A stretch of DNA of 62,235 bases from an uncultured Clostridia bacterium (GCA_937896885.1 CALBNX010000024.1:1-62235); one strand, 5' to 3'. Counted from the first letter of the stretch, positions 14,233 to 24,498 are shown. The notes: generated from the sequence alone by a model not told the origin. Made by a program: numbers and translations.

Positions 14233-15456
14233 CTACATGTCAGCTATGGCGCCACAAACATATGAAAGGTGAGTTATAACCACCTTGTAAACAGGTTTCA
14301 AAAACGCTGTATGCTCAATCAAGAATGGTGATAAATCATTGTAATAGAATTTAATGAACCAATCACCAAACTCAGTGCCACGAAGCACGTTATCGCGGAA
14401 ATCGCGAAGATTGTTAAGATAACCCTCAGCGTTTATCATACCTGAAAATGTCCACTCGCTAAGACAGTTAGGAAGTGTAGTAACAGCAGAACCGCTACCC
14501 TTTTCATAGACTTTGTCAGACAATGGAGATAAGAATCTCAAAACATTACCTTTTTGACTAATTTCATTCTCATCATAGATGTGAACTGTTGTTTCTGCGC
14601 CATCTACCATTTCCTTGACTTCTAATTTATCTGTAGGAGCACTTGAAATGGTCAAATCAGTCCAGCCACAAGGAAATACAGTGTCACCCCAATTAGTATC
14701 AAAAAGCAATTGGTTATTTTGCATACCAATAGTTTTTGCTGGAGCAAGGTTTTCAGAAATATACTTTGTGTCAGTTTTATATGATGCTCTGTTGCTATAA
14801 CCTGATTTAAAATCAATTTTGATACTGTTATTCATATATGTTTCAGTATTTGAATTACCATCAAGTTTATTTGTACCAACTGAAAATTCAACCTGAACAG
14901 GAACTTCGCCAAAGCCCTCACTATTAAGGAACAACACGCAAGCAGGATAATTCGAATTAGTACCTTTAGCACCAGAAGTGTTAGCAGATGTGTAGCCGGT
15001 TTTTGAATCATATTTAATAAAAAGAAAATAACCAAGTTCGGTCAAAGTGCTTACATTTTCAACAGGAGCACCATCCCATCTCTCAGGGGCTTCATAAGCT
15101 TTTGTAGAATATATATATGTATATATGTCGGCAGCTTCAGTAATAAGCTTAGGTGTTGTTTGCCATGTCCAATTACCTGTATCAGAATCGTAAATAATAC
15201 CTGAATCTATGGCTGTATCCCTGAAAATGTCAATTTCTTTAGAATTGACAATGAAGTTGGCGTTATTTTCAAACTTAGCGCAAGCAAGACGAACAGCGTT
15301 TTGAACTTTCCAACGAGAAGCAGTGTTGTTGTAATTATTGGTAAGAGCATAAAGAATCATACCCGCAAGACTTGCAAGGAGACCAAAAATAACAATTGTT
15401 ATTAAAAGTTCAACCAATGATATTCCTTTTTTATCTTTATAAATAAGTTTGAACAT
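14233..15456 (-). CDS. Large minor pilin (PilW-like)
   Basis: The 407-residue protein starts MFKLIYKDKKG followed by ISLVELLITIVIFGLLASLAG, a class III prepilin signal with Glu+5. The rest is a long, mainly beta-type extracellular domain without recognised motifs. Minor pilins of the PilW/GspJ type prime assembly and sit at the filament tip; at ~400 residues it is longer than usual. GGGGTGACATT precedes the ATG at 15456. It is the last gene of the pilus operon, separated from the 1337-residue gene by 75 bases that contain a GC hairpin (15492-15515) without a T run, perhaps a processing site. Confidence 0.85.
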   Translation of the reverse strand: MFKLIYKDKKGISLVELLITIVIFGLLASLAGMILYALTNNYNNTASRWKVQNAVRLACAKFENNANFIVNSKEIDIFRDTAIDSGIIYDSDTGNWTWQTTPKLITEAADIYTYIYSTKAYEAPERWDGAPVENVSTLTELGYFLFIKYDSKTGYTSANTSGAKGTNSNYPACVLFLNSEGFGEVPVQVEFSVGTNKLDGNSNTETYMNNSIKIDFKSGYSNRASYKTDTKYISENLAPAKTIGMQNNQLLFDTNWGDTVFPCGWTDLTISSAPTDKLEVKEMVDGAETTVHIYDENEISQKGNVLRFLSPLSDKVYEKGSGSAVTTLPNCLSEWTFSGMINAEGYLNNLRDFRDNVLRGTEFGDWFIKFYYNDLSPFLIEHTAFLKPVYKVVITHLSYVCGAIADM

Positions 15457-15531
15457 AATGTCACCCCATTTGCAAATGAGTTGTACTCATTGGCGGGAGC
15501 AAAGCCCCCGCCATAAGAGATTGAAAATTAA

Positions 15532-18500
15532 TTAGTCTATCGTACGAGTAGCACAAGAGTTGATACCACCCATTGCTGAAAGGCCGTCGTTGACAGGGTT
15601 TTTGCCATCATAAAGAAGAACATTGCTGCTCCAACCGCCATCAGCATCACATGGAATAAGAGGGTCATAAGTCCAGAAGATACAAGCCTGCTCACCTTCG
15701 TCATACTCATCATTTTTTTTGCCGCCATTTGAACCATCAATATATCCCGTTGCAATCCACATGCCATTAACATTGTTAATCTGAACAATGTTACAGTTCT
15801 TTTCGTCAGAAATTTTAACTGCTCGCCAGTGATATGTTGAGTTATCGCTTGCTTGAGAATTTTTGTCATCATCTACAAGGTCAACCCAATATCTGACATT
15901 AACCCAAGAGCCTGAACCAGAATTACTATACGCCTTTATATCTTTGTTGTGCTTGTTTTCTCCCTTTAAGTCAGCATCTTTTTGGTCTATGACGCCATTT
16001 GCGCAATAATCGTCAGGGTCTTTGTCACTTTGGTCACCAACTGCAATCCAAATATCATCTGAGAACTCAATATCATTAATATTTTCGAGAGTATTGATAA
16101 AGCCAACCTGTGAATAAGAGATTTCACTGTTGCTTTGAGAACCTTTATCAAAGAATGTTTTGAAATTGCCTGATGGTGTATTTGTGTGGAAGGTTTCGCC
16201 TTGTGAACCAACAGTATCGCCAAACTTGTCTGTATTTGTAGGGAAATTCTTACCACTTACACTATCAATCCATTTATATGACTGAATTTCAGCTGCAACC
16301 TGTCGTTCACTATAACTAGATGGGTCATCACCATTTGCTACTGACTCAGCACCTTTAAGGTCACCCCACCATGAAAGAACAGTACCATTTTCTGTACCCC
16401 ACATAGCTTCTGGGTTGCCATCCCATGTGTTACCCCAAGCAACACAAGTTACTTTTGTGTTTGAAAGAGGATGACAGCGCAAATAGTTGTATTTATTAAT
16501 TCTGCCGTTTGGGTCTTCTGTAAATAGCTTACCACCATACAGAGAGACATTAAGGTCTATATGTCTATTGTTTTGCCAATATCTCGCTCCATACATATCA
16601 CCAATATGATTCTGTGTTCCACGAAAAGGCTCTTTGCCATCAGAATCAGGTGACCATGTATGCAAAAAGTAAAACTGATGAAAATAGTTGGATTCTGCAT
16701 TTAATTTGAAACCTGCATTCTGTTTTGATGAAAACTCAAATCCGTTTCCTAACAGAGAACTTATTACACCTGTCTGTTCAGTTACCGTATCTACGGCATA
16801 ATATTCACCAGTTTTTGAGTTTTTAGAATTCTGCGTGCCAAAATCTGCTTCACCTGCACGAATAAGAACAATACCATTGTTCATTATTGTATTTGGGTAA
16901 ATTTCGTTGTTGTTATTAGTGTCTATTTCAGCCATACCACCCATAACATAACCAACAGCAAGTGAAACTGGAATATCATCTTCGCCATTCGCTACCTTAG
17001 TACTCGCAACGTCAAGAAGAGTAATTGTTTCTCTTCTATTATTCCAATAGAAAACCTTATTCATTTCTTTTTCGTTTGTCTGGTCAAAAACAATCAAATC
17101 AGTAGGGTTCATTGCAGCATGTGTTGCAAATGGGTGTGACATATATGCAACTGTAATATCAATTACCTTACCGCCTGACATAGAAGTCTGTCTAGGATTG
17201 TTATCGGTTGATGCTTTTTGTGAATAATTTCGCCAAGGAAGAATCTCCCGATTTTCAAACAAAGCGTCTGACTCTGAAACTGTACTGTCATAGAATTTAC
17301 CTGTAAACGCATAGTTTATATTTGTATAAGGCCAATATACTGCTTGAAGGTTGTTGTGTTTGCCATCACCACAGTCATCAGCAGCTGCTTTAGAAGAATG
17401 AAGAATATCTTGTGCTGTATTATCTATTTTTAAACTAGTAGCGTTTGGTTCGTCAGTAACATTAGTAACACTACTAATTGTGTTATCAATATATGGTGTG
17501 ATACCAATAGTGGCTTTCCAGTGAGGTATTCCCTTAATACTATCACCTTCAATACTGCTATCTTTTCTTGTAAGGTTGCCTTTTATAGGGTTGTCTATAA
17601 ATTTGTATTTAGTCAAATTAGTATCTATAACACCATTTAGCCCCTCACCTATTGAAGATTGAGAAGACCAAATATCCATTACAGCTGGAATATACCCTGC
17701 ATAAAGAGTATATGTGCTTGTTGGGTAGTTTTTTAAAGCATCAGCGTATGTTGCTCCAGCATCAGTATATTCATAGTTATAGTCGGATGTAGGACCAGTA
17801 TAATATCCCGTACCTGAACCTGAAAGCACAATTGCACCAACTGAAGTCAATGTGATTGGGGCACTATATTCTTCTATTGAAGAATCCACATCCTTAAGAA
17901 AATTATCTTTATAGCTATCTTTGTCTAACTTTAACCAAGCGTAAGATTCAAAGTTAACCAAAGCCATCTTATGCAACTGGTTAACAGTGTTATTGTCAGC
18001 ATAACCATTTTCTTTAGTGAAAGAATACGTGTCGTCTTTACTTTTCATACTAGAGAATGCATTATAAACATCACTGAAATTATTTAAACCAGGTTCAAGT
18101 TCTTGTGGATACATTATTGAACTGTCTTTATATTGATTAAACGTCAGCAATTTGCCATCAGAACCATAGAAATATATATCTCTATCCGCAAGTGAAGTAA
18201 CTGAGAAGGTGTTAAATGACTGCAATTTACCTTTACCATCACCAATAACAGAAAGGTTGTAACCATCAGCACTACTGCCTGTTTTTTGCGCTCTTTTTGC
18301 ATAGTATTTATAAGAAACACTAGTGCTATAAGTCATACCGTTTTTATGGTCTTCACCATCAAGACCATAGCTCATAGTATTTGTACCTGTTCGGTCTAAC
18401 TCAATGTCACTATAATAAGTATAGTCGCCACCCCAATAATAGTTACCTGTAACAGAATTCTTCCAGAAACGACGAATCTGACCATTGTCACCACACATTA

Positions 18501-19545
18501 CATAGTAACCATAGCCTTCTTCACCAGCATCTTTTTTGCCATTTCCATCCGCATCCCATGTAAGTGCATCAGCATCTTCTGCTGAAACCCATTCAACATC
18601 GTTCATTGCTGAATTAAGTGTAATTGTTTGCCCTGATGCGCCTTTTTTATTAGTTCCACTCTCGTCAGTAGAATTCATTTGTCTGCGGTGAATAAGAAGA
18701 TATTCTTCATCGCCATTTTTTTCAGTCTCACCACGAGAAACATAGTAATAATATTCATCATTTGGCGCTTTTTCACCAACCATAATCATCATTGGTGCAT
18801 CTATTTGAATTACACAATCATACCCCGCATATTTAATTGTTATTGGAGAGTTTTCAAAACAAACGCTGCCGCCACCATAAAAGTCAATAAGTACTATTTC
18901 GTCACTGATTACTCTGATTTCATACTCTTTGTCGTCTAATACTGTATTGTTACCTGCAACTGAGATATAGATTTCCATTTGTTCTTCTACACTCTTGTTG
19001 TCGCGCTCCATAAACTTAACGCCACCATCAGCAATAAGTGTAATCGTTGCTTGACGGAAGTCGTCAGTAAGACTTGATGGATAATAACTCAAGCCTGAGC
19101 CCTGACTGTTACCAGTAACTGTAATCAATGCATCTTTTATGCTTTCTTCATTAACATTAAGATTAGAAAAAAGCAAATTACCTTTAAATTCACTTAAATT
19201 GTCTTCACCAAGTGTTGCAGAGAAAGAATCGCCCAATGTAGCATTACCTTTATCTTTTCTCGTAATTGGTGTTCCTGATTCAACCTGAAGTGATAAAGGA
19301 ATATTGCCGACCTCGGTTGTATAACTACCTGCGCTGTCACCCAAGCCAATAACAGTTTGCATTGTTGCTGAATGCTGGTTTATTGTATCAATTCTGCTAC
19401 CTGCAATTGTAATTGATTGAAGATAAGTTAAAAACAAAGGGGCAAAACAAAAAATTGCAAGTGAAAGAATTGTCATTGCTGTTAAAACTTCAACTAATGA
19501 CATGCCTTTTTTATTGCTAAAATGGCTTTTAATTCTATTTTTCAT
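15532..19545 (-). CDS. Giant pilin-fused putative tip adhesin, 1337 residues
   Basis: The N-terminus is a prepilin signal: MKNRIKSHFSNKKG, then MSLVEVLTAMTILSLAIFCFAP with Glu+5 (PilV/GspI-like). A normal pilin has 150-250 residues; this has 1337. Near residue 328 there is an EF-hand-like acidic loop (DADGNGKKDAGEE). Towards the C-terminus short motifs recur (WIAVGD near 1163, WIATGY near 1260, VTCVAWGNTWDGN earlier) that resemble beta-propeller blades. Together this resembles a Gram-positive counterpart of PilY1, a calcium-binding propeller at the pilus tip, but fused to the pilin itself. The fold is inference; the pilin signal is certain. Confidence 0.8.
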   Translation of the reverse strand: MKNRIKSHFSNKKGMSLVEVLTAMTILSLAIFCFAPLFLTYLQSITIAGSRIDTINQHSATMQTVIGLGDSAGSYTTEVGNIPLSLQVESGTPITRKDKGNATLGDSFSATLGEDNLSEFKGNLLFSNLNVNEESIKDALITVTGNSQGSGLSYYPSSLTDDFRQATITLIADGGVKFMERDNKSVEEQMEIYISVAGNNTVLDDKEYEIRVISDEIVLIDFYGGGSVCFENSPITIKYAGYDCVIQIDAPMMIMVGEKAPNDEYYYYVSRGETEKNGDEEYLLIHRRQMNSTDESGTNKKGASGQTITLNSAMNDVEWVSAEDADALTWDADGNGKKDAGEEGYGYYVMCGDNGQIRRFWKNSVTGNYYWGGDYTYYSDIELDRTGTNTMSYGLDGEDHKNGMTYSTSVSYKYYAKRAQKTGSSADGYNLSVIGDGKGKLQSFNTFSVTSLADRDIYFYGSDGKLLTFNQYKDSSIMYPQELEPGLNNFSDVYNAFSSMKSKDDTYSFTKENGYADNNTVNQLHKMALVNFESYAWLKLDKDSYKDNFLKDVDSSIEEYSAPITLTSVGAIVLSGSGTGYYTGPTSDYNYEYTDAGATYADALKNYPTSTYTLYAGYIPAVMDIWSSQSSIGEGLNGVIDTNLTKYKFIDNPIKGNLTRKDSSIEGDSIKGIPHWKATIGITPYIDNTISSVTNVTDEPNATSLKIDNTAQDILHSSKAAADDCGDGKHNNLQAVYWPYTNINYAFTGKFYDSTVSESDALFENREILPWRNYSQKASTDNNPRQTSMSGGKVIDITVAYMSHPFATHAAMNPTDLIVFDQTNEKEMNKVFYWNNRRETITLLDVASTKVANGEDDIPVSLAVGYVMGGMAEIDTNNNNEIYPNTIMNNGIVLIRAGEADFGTQNSKNSKTGEYYAVDTVTEQTGVISSLLGNGFEFSSKQNAGFKLNAESNYFHQFYFLHTWSPDSDGKEPFRGTQNHIGDMYGARYWQNNRHIDLNVSLYGGKLFTEDPNGRINKYNYLRCHPLSNTKVTCVAWGNTWDGNPEAMWGTENGTVLSWWGDLKGAESVANGDDPSSYSERQVAAEIQSYKWIDSVSGKNFPTNTDKFGDTVGSQGETFHTNTPSGNFKTFFDKGSQSNSEISYSQVGFINTLENINDIEFSDDIWIAVGDQSDKDPDDYCANGVIDQKDADLKGENKHNKDIKAYSNSGSGSWVNVRYWVDLVDDDKNSQASDNSTYHWRAVKISDEKNCNIVQINNVNGMWIATGYIDGSNGGKKNDEYDEGEQACIFWTYDPLIPCDADGGWSSNVLLYDGKNPVNDGLSAMGGINSCATRTID

Positions 19546-19563
19546 AGTTTTTCCCCTTTCTTA

Positions 19564-21459
19564 TTAATTTTTATTTAATACAGAATTTGAAGGCTGTCCC
19601 CAATTAATATTTGAAGCTGATAACGCAACAGGTTCTTTGATATAATCTAATTGCTTACCTTCTTCTGTACCGATTACACGCGGCTTTGTAATATCAAAAC
19701 CATCAATTGACATGTTCCCTAAAAAAGTATTGGGCTCATCATACTTAACTTTAATTACTCTCAATGGTCGTCCTATAACATCACCTGAAGTTGATTTTGT
19801 TATGTATGAAGGCTGGTCACCATAATAAAATTCACGAACTGCAGAGAGAGTTTCTCGAACTGATTCACCATAATGTGAATAGTTTGGGTCACCATCAACA
19901 ACAGAATCAACAAAGAATTTCATAAGGTCAATACCAGTAGTTGTATCGCCATCTGTGCCAGTAGTATTTTTATACCCACCATCAAACAAACACACATCAC
20001 CTGCATCAAAAATTCTGTATGTTTGAGTCGTGCTACCCTGTATATATACAGTAAGGGTTACATTTCCCTTAAAGAAAATACGGTTTGCATTGTTTATTGT
20101 ATTGCCATTTTCGTCAGTAATACCGCCTTTACTAATAGATAAATATTCAGCATATTTTCCACCAGATTCATTACCTGAGCCAATAACTACGGTGCCAAGA
20201 CGATAACGGTTACCAAAAGTTGCAACTATAGAATCAAACTTCTCTTTTATTTCTTGTAACCAACTTTCTATAGGTCCATCAACAGTTTTGTTAGCACTGT
20301 TAATGTAAACAGCCATTTTAATATCGCCATTGACAACAATATCTTGACCAAAAAGACCGATTGTTGCGTACTTGCCTTTTTCAGTAGTAGCATCAAGCCC
20401 TGCGTTTAAGAATAATCTGCCAGATGTACCAAAAGCATATGCATAAGCCGAACTGCCATCTTTAAAATCCGGAAGTTTATAAGTTTCAGATTGTGTTGGT
20501 TCAGAAAGAATCAAATCGCCACCAGTTACATATTGATAAATTTCAACATTAGTTGTAAAGCTTTTATTACCTGTTATTGCTTTATAAACTTCTTTTACAA
20601 TTCCGTTCCAAAGGCGTTTTAAAAAATTCCCAATACGTTGAATAAAGTTACCACCCGTTGCACTTCCAACTGTACCACCTTCGTCAATATTAACGGTTTG
20701 TGTATAATGTTCAAATGGTGATGTTGCACGAAAAGCACCATCGTCATTTGCAATAGTTGTTGGGTCAGGATTATCTATTGGATAAACAAAACCATTTACA
20801 ACTTTTTTAACTTCGTTTCCACCACCGTCATAGCAGACTGCTGTGCTTCTGAATTCAACTACCAGTTCGTCAACATCTTTCATTTCAGTAACTACACTGC
20901 CAGTTGCATCCGTTTGCTCATTGCCGTTCTCATCTAATTTTGGAACCTCTGCACGAATTTTGTTTGTTGCGGCAGAAGATTCAACCGTGAAATAGCCAAT
21001 AACTTTTTCATATAACTCAGAGTTAAAAGTTGCTGAATCTGCTACAAATGTAAGCCCTTCCCAAATACTACCAGAATTTTCAGAAGGTTTAGAATATACA
21101 ACATAAACTTTATTGCTTGTAACCTTACCAGGATTTGCAACAAGTTCACCATCATTATCAACTTGGTCTTGCAAAACAGATACAACCGCATCAACACCGT
21201 TGTAATTAGAAACATCAAAATTATTATATTCATCACTTGTACTTGTTTTAAGTGATGCCGTTTGGTAAGCATAAGCACCTGATTCTACACCAACGCGAGC
21301 AAGATAATAAGCTTGCTTTTGTGCGTTCATATATTTAACCGACCTGAAAGATTGGCTTGCATACAACATAAGACTTGCACCAAGCATTGTTAATATCATT
21401 ATTATGATGAGTACCATTGGCAAAGCCATACCTTCTTGATTTTTAAGGTATTTTTTCAT
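19564..21459 (-). CDS. Large PilX-like minor pilin, 631 residues
   Basis: The N-terminus KKYLKNQEG followed by MALPMVLIIIMILTMLGASLM resembles PilX/GspK-type minor pilins: a short basic leader, Gly before the hydrophobic helix and no Glu+5. Conserved MNAQKQAYYLARVGVESGA follows, as in PilX N-terminal domains. The remaining ~560 residues are an extracellular beta-rich domain of unknown fold. AGGAG stands 8 bases before the ATG at 21459; an in-frame start at 21486 lacks a site and would add residues before the leader. It lies between pilB and the giant pilin gene and probably forms the tip complex with its two large neighbours. Confidence 0.83.
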   Translation of the reverse strand: MKKYLKNQEGMALPMVLIIIMILTMLGASLMLYASQSFRSVKYMNAQKQAYYLARVGVESGAYAYQTASLKTSTSDEYNNFDVSNYNGVDAVVSVLQDQVDNDGELVANPGKVTSNKVYVVYSKPSENSGSIWEGLTFVADSATFNSELYEKVIGYFTVESSAATNKIRAEVPKLDENGNEQTDATGSVVTEMKDVDELVVEFRSTAVCYDGGGNEVKKVVNGFVYPIDNPDPTTIANDDGAFRATSPFEHYTQTVNIDEGGTVGSATGGNFIQRIGNFLKRLWNGIVKEVYKAITGNKSFTTNVEIYQYVTGGDLILSEPTQSETYKLPDFKDGSSAYAYAFGTSGRLFLNAGLDATTEKGKYATIGLFGQDIVVNGDIKMAVYINSANKTVDGPIESWLQEIKEKFDSIVATFGNRYRLGTVVIGSGNESGGKYAEYLSISKGGITDENGNTINNANRIFFKGNVTLTVYIQGSTTQTYRIFDAGDVCLFDGGYKNTTGTDGDTTTGIDLMKFFVDSVVDGDPNYSHYGESVRETLSAVREFYYGDQPSYITKSTSGDVIGRPLRVIKVKYDEPNTFLGNMSIDGFDITKPRVIGTEEGKQLDYIKEPVALSASNINWGQPSNSVLNKN

Positions 21460-21504
21460 TTTGTCTGCTCCTTTCTGAAACGGCATCGTAAAAATAATAG
21501 AGAA

Positions 21505-23184
21505 TTATACGATAACACGTAAAACTTCTTCGAGAGAGGTTGTACCCTCCATCATTTTATATAGACCTTCGTCTTTAAGTGTCTTCATTTCTTGTTTAAC
21601 TGCAAGGTCACGAACTTCTGTGATTGTTGCTCTGTCAAGAATGAGACGTTTCATTTCTTCTGTAACTGTAAGGAACTCAAATACAGCTTCACGACCCTTA
21701 TAACCTGTATTATTGCAAGTCAAGCAACCTTTTGCTTTATAGAGTTTATATGAAGGTTGATTATATCCATAAGTTTCAAGGTCTGGTACAATCTTTTTAA
21801 GTTCTGCATGTGAAATTTCATATTCTTCACGACATTTTGGACAAAGTTTTCTAACAAGACGCTGTGCGAGAACGCCAACAAGTGATGAAGCAGTAAGGAA
21901 TGGTTCAACACCCATTTCGTCAAGACGAGTAACAGCACCTGGTGCGTCGTTTGTATGGAGTGTTGAGAGAACCAAGTGTCCCGTAAGAGCAGCTTCAACG
22001 GCAATTTTAGCAGTCTCGCTATCACGAATTTCACCGACCATGACAATATCAGGGTCCGAACGGAGAACTGAACGAAGAGCTGCTGCGAACGTCATACCAG
22101 CACGATTATTCATCTGTACCTGGTTGATACCAGCCATTCGGCGTTCTACAGGGTCTTCAAGTGTGATAACATTCTTTTCAATTGTGCTGATTTCTGCCAA
22201 AGTTGCATAAAGAGTTGTTGATTTACCACTACCAGTAGGTCCTGTAACAAGAACAAAACCATATGGCAAACGAATTGCGTGGTTAAATCTATCAAATTGA
22301 CGAGGACTGAATTTAATATCTTTAATGCTAATTTCTTTAGTACTATTTCTTTCCAAAAGACGCATTACGACTTTTTCACCATAAACTGTTGGCATTGACG
22401 CAATACGAACGTCCATTGTTTTATCTTCAAACTTAACCGTAGCACGACCGTCTTGAGGAATACGGCGTTCAGCGATATCCATACCACCGATAACCTTAAT
22501 TCTTGAAATAACGCCTGCATACATTTTGATTGGGTTCTGCATAATTTCTTGCAAAACGCCGTCAATTCTGAAGCGGACTCTCATATATTTTTCAAGTGCT
22601 TCAATATGAATATCAGATGCGCCTGATTTAATAGCGTTATTAATAATCTGGTTAACAAGCTGAACAGTTGGTTTATCGTCAATGTCGAGTTGTTCAGATT
22701 CAGCAACATCTTCTGCTTCTTCGTCATAATCTTCGACACCGCTGTTCATATTTGCAAAATTTTCAATAGCAACAGCAAGTTCCATATCTGCTGCAACAAC
22801 AGGACAAATTTCATATCCTGTAATCATTCTCAGGTTATCAACCAAAAGAATGTCATTAGGATTCTGCATTGCAACATATACAACGCCTTCTTCTTCATAA
22901 AGAGGAAGAGCATTATTTCTAAGCGCAAACTCAGGAGTAACAAGGTTTGCTACTGCAATATTCACGCCAACTTCGTCAATTGAAACAAACTTATAACCAG
23001 TTTTCTTTGCAAGTGTTTTTGCAATATCTTCTTCTGTACAATATCCTAATTGAGTGAGAATTGTACCGATAAGTTGCTTGCTGGTTTTTTGAATTTCAAG
23101 AGCCTCTTTAAGTTGGTTTTCATTTATTATACCGGCATCTATAAGTCTTGCACAAATACTGCCGGGGATTATAATATCACCCAT
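21505..23184 (-). CDS. pilB: Type IV pilus assembly ATPase PilB
   Basis: The 559-residue GspE/PilB ATPase has an N-terminal GspE-N domain (about 10-150), Walker A GPTGSGKST, the Asp box, Walker B with VGEIRDSETAKIAVEAALTG, the His box LSTLHTND and a zinc-binding CPKC...CLTCNNTG module near the C-terminus, all intact. It powers pilus extension from the cytoplasmic face. It is the canonical assembly motor of this operon and sits between PilO and the large minor pilins. The ribosome site is weak, suggesting coupling to upstream translation. Confidence 0.96.
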   Translation of the reverse strand: MGDIIIPGSICARLIDAGIINENQLKEALEIQKTSKQLIGTILTQLGYCTEEDIAKTLAKKTGYKFVSIDEVGVNIAVANLVTPEFALRNNALPLYEEEGVVYVAMQNPNDILLVDNLRMITGYEICPVVAADMELAVAIENFANMNSGVEDYDEEAEDVAESEQLDIDDKPTVQLVNQIINNAIKSGASDIHIEALEKYMRVRFRIDGVLQEIMQNPIKMYAGVISRIKVIGGMDIAERRIPQDGRATVKFEDKTMDVRIASMPTVYGEKVVMRLLERNSTKEISIKDIKFSPRQFDRFNHAIRLPYGFVLVTGPTGSGKSTTLYATLAEISTIEKNVITLEDPVERRMAGINQVQMNNRAGMTFAAALRSVLRSDPDIVMVGEIRDSETAKIAVEAALTGHLVLSTLHTNDAPGAVTRLDEMGVEPFLTASSLVGVLAQRLVRKLCPKCREEYEISHAELKKIVPDLETYGYNQPSYKLYKAKGCLTCNNTGYKGREAVFEFLTVTEEMKRLILDRATITEVRDLAVKQEMKTLKDEGLYKMMEGTTSLEEVLRVIV

Positions 23185-23220
23185 AAAAAAACCTATCTTT
23201 CTTTTTGGATTTTGTGCTAA

Positions 23221-23772
23221 TTATTTTGTGAAGTTAACAATTACAAGTGATGCAACAACGCTTCCGTCTTCTTGTTCAGCCATTGCAATTGTGTCAATTC
23301 TTGCAATTTCTTGTTGTGAAACAATAAATTCAGCCATTTGTTTAACATTAATTTCATCACCTACAACTGCAAGAGTTGAAGTTGCAGATTTAACGTTTCC
23401 CGTTGAAACTAATTCGCCAATTGTGATTTCTTTAATAGTTAACTCATATTTTTCGCAAAGTTCTGTAAGTTCAACATAATAATCAACTGTGTTGTATGTA
23501 TCAGCATCAGCAATAACTTCATCATACTTTTCTTTTTGTGCTGCATAATAATCTGAGTTAGCTTGAAGATTTTTCAGATTTTTTAACAAAGTTCTGTTGT
23601 TTTCATATTGCTCAACTTTGTCGTAAATGCTCTCCTTTAACGACTCGCCTTCTTCAAATGTATACCAACATGTATATCCAAGAACAAAAGCCAATAATAT
23701 CAAAACAATAGTTATTATAACATTTCCATTAATTTTTTCTTTAATTTGAGAAAGATTTATATTTGTATTCAT
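23221..23772 (-). CDS. pilO: PilO-like inner-membrane pilus protein
   Basis: The 183-residue bitopic protein has one N-terminal membrane helix (about 18-36, VIITIVLILLAFVLGYTCW), a coiled-coil-prone region (about 45-85) and a C-terminal ferredoxin-like domain (VVGDEINVKQMAEFIVSQQE ending in ASLVIVNFTK). Size, topology and position directly after PilN fit PilO. It would form the PilN-PilO heterodimer that links PilM to PilP. Confidence 0.82.
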   Translation of the reverse strand: MNTNINLSQIKEKINGNVIITIVLILLAFVLGYTCWYTFEEGESLKESIYDKVEQYENNRTLLKNLKNLQANSDYYAAQKEKYDEVIADADTYNTVDYYVELTELCEKYELTIKEITIGELVSTGNVKSATSTLAVVGDEINVKQMAEFIVSQQEIARIDTIAMAEQEDGSVVASLVIVNFTK

Positions 23773-23787
23773 TTTTCAATCCTCCTC

Positions 23788-24495
23788 TTATTCTGCAGTA
23801 GTTGACTCAGTTGACTGTGTCGCTGGAGCTGTAGTGGTTGTAGTAGTTGTGGTGGTAGTAGTTGTGGTTGTTGTAGTAACCAAATTGCCAGATGCATCCA
23901 TTTGAATTGCACCACCAAGAGAGATAAATATTCTAAATGAATATGTTTCATCAACGCCTGTGTTATTTATGGTTGGCATATCATTTAAAACTTTTACTTC
24001 TGTTACGATATCTTTAAAATTTTCATCCGTTTTCAAGAATTCTTCATAAGCACGAAGATGGTCAACAGCATCTCGAATTTTTTGTGCAGCTGAAAGCTCA
24101 CCTTCAATAACACAAACTGGATTATTCTGCCAATCACTTAACGAAATAGCCTTAATCTTTACATATTCCGGACGATTTGACTGAATCATAGTCATAAACT
24201 TTAACGCACTTGGATTTTTCGCTTTAATTGTATCCAGTCTACTTTGAGAAAGAACAAGGTCATCATATATAACTTTGTACTGTTGCAACTCATTAATTTC
24301 AGCTGTAATTACAGAATTTTGTTTGTTGATATCTTTTAAATGCCCTTTAAGAATTAATGTTCTCACAAAAATTCCTGCATAAATAAGTAACATGCAAAAC
24401 AAAGCAATTAAAGCAATTTTAAGAATTAAATCCTTTTTCTTTTTACCGTCAAGTAACTTTCGGTAACTTGCAGGCAACAAACTAACCTTAAACAA
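23788..24495 (-). CDS. pilN: PilN-like protein with poly-threonine tail
   Basis: The 235-residue protein begins FKVSLLPASYRKLLDGKKKKD, a short cytoplasmic stretch corresponding to the PilN segment that binds PilM. A membrane helix follows at about 26-47, then a coiled coil and a ferredoxin-like domain. Unusually it ends in a run of about 16 threonines followed by APATQSTESTTAE, a low-complexity, wall-spanning or glycosylatable tail not present in diderm PilN. It lies 3 bases from pilM and 15 from pilO. Confidence 0.82.
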   Translation of the reverse strand: MFKVSLLPASYRKLLDGKKKKDLILKIALIALFCMLLIYAGIFVRTLILKGHLKDINKQNSVITAEINELQQYKVIYDDLVLSQSRLDTIKAKNPSALKFMTMIQSNRPEYVKIKAISLSDWQNNPVCVIEGELSAAQKIRDAVDHLRAYEEFLKTDENFKDIVTEVKVLNDMPTINNTGVDETYSFRIFISLGGAIQMDASGNLVTTTTTTTTTTTTTTTTAPATQSTESTTAE

Positions 24496-24498
24496 AAC

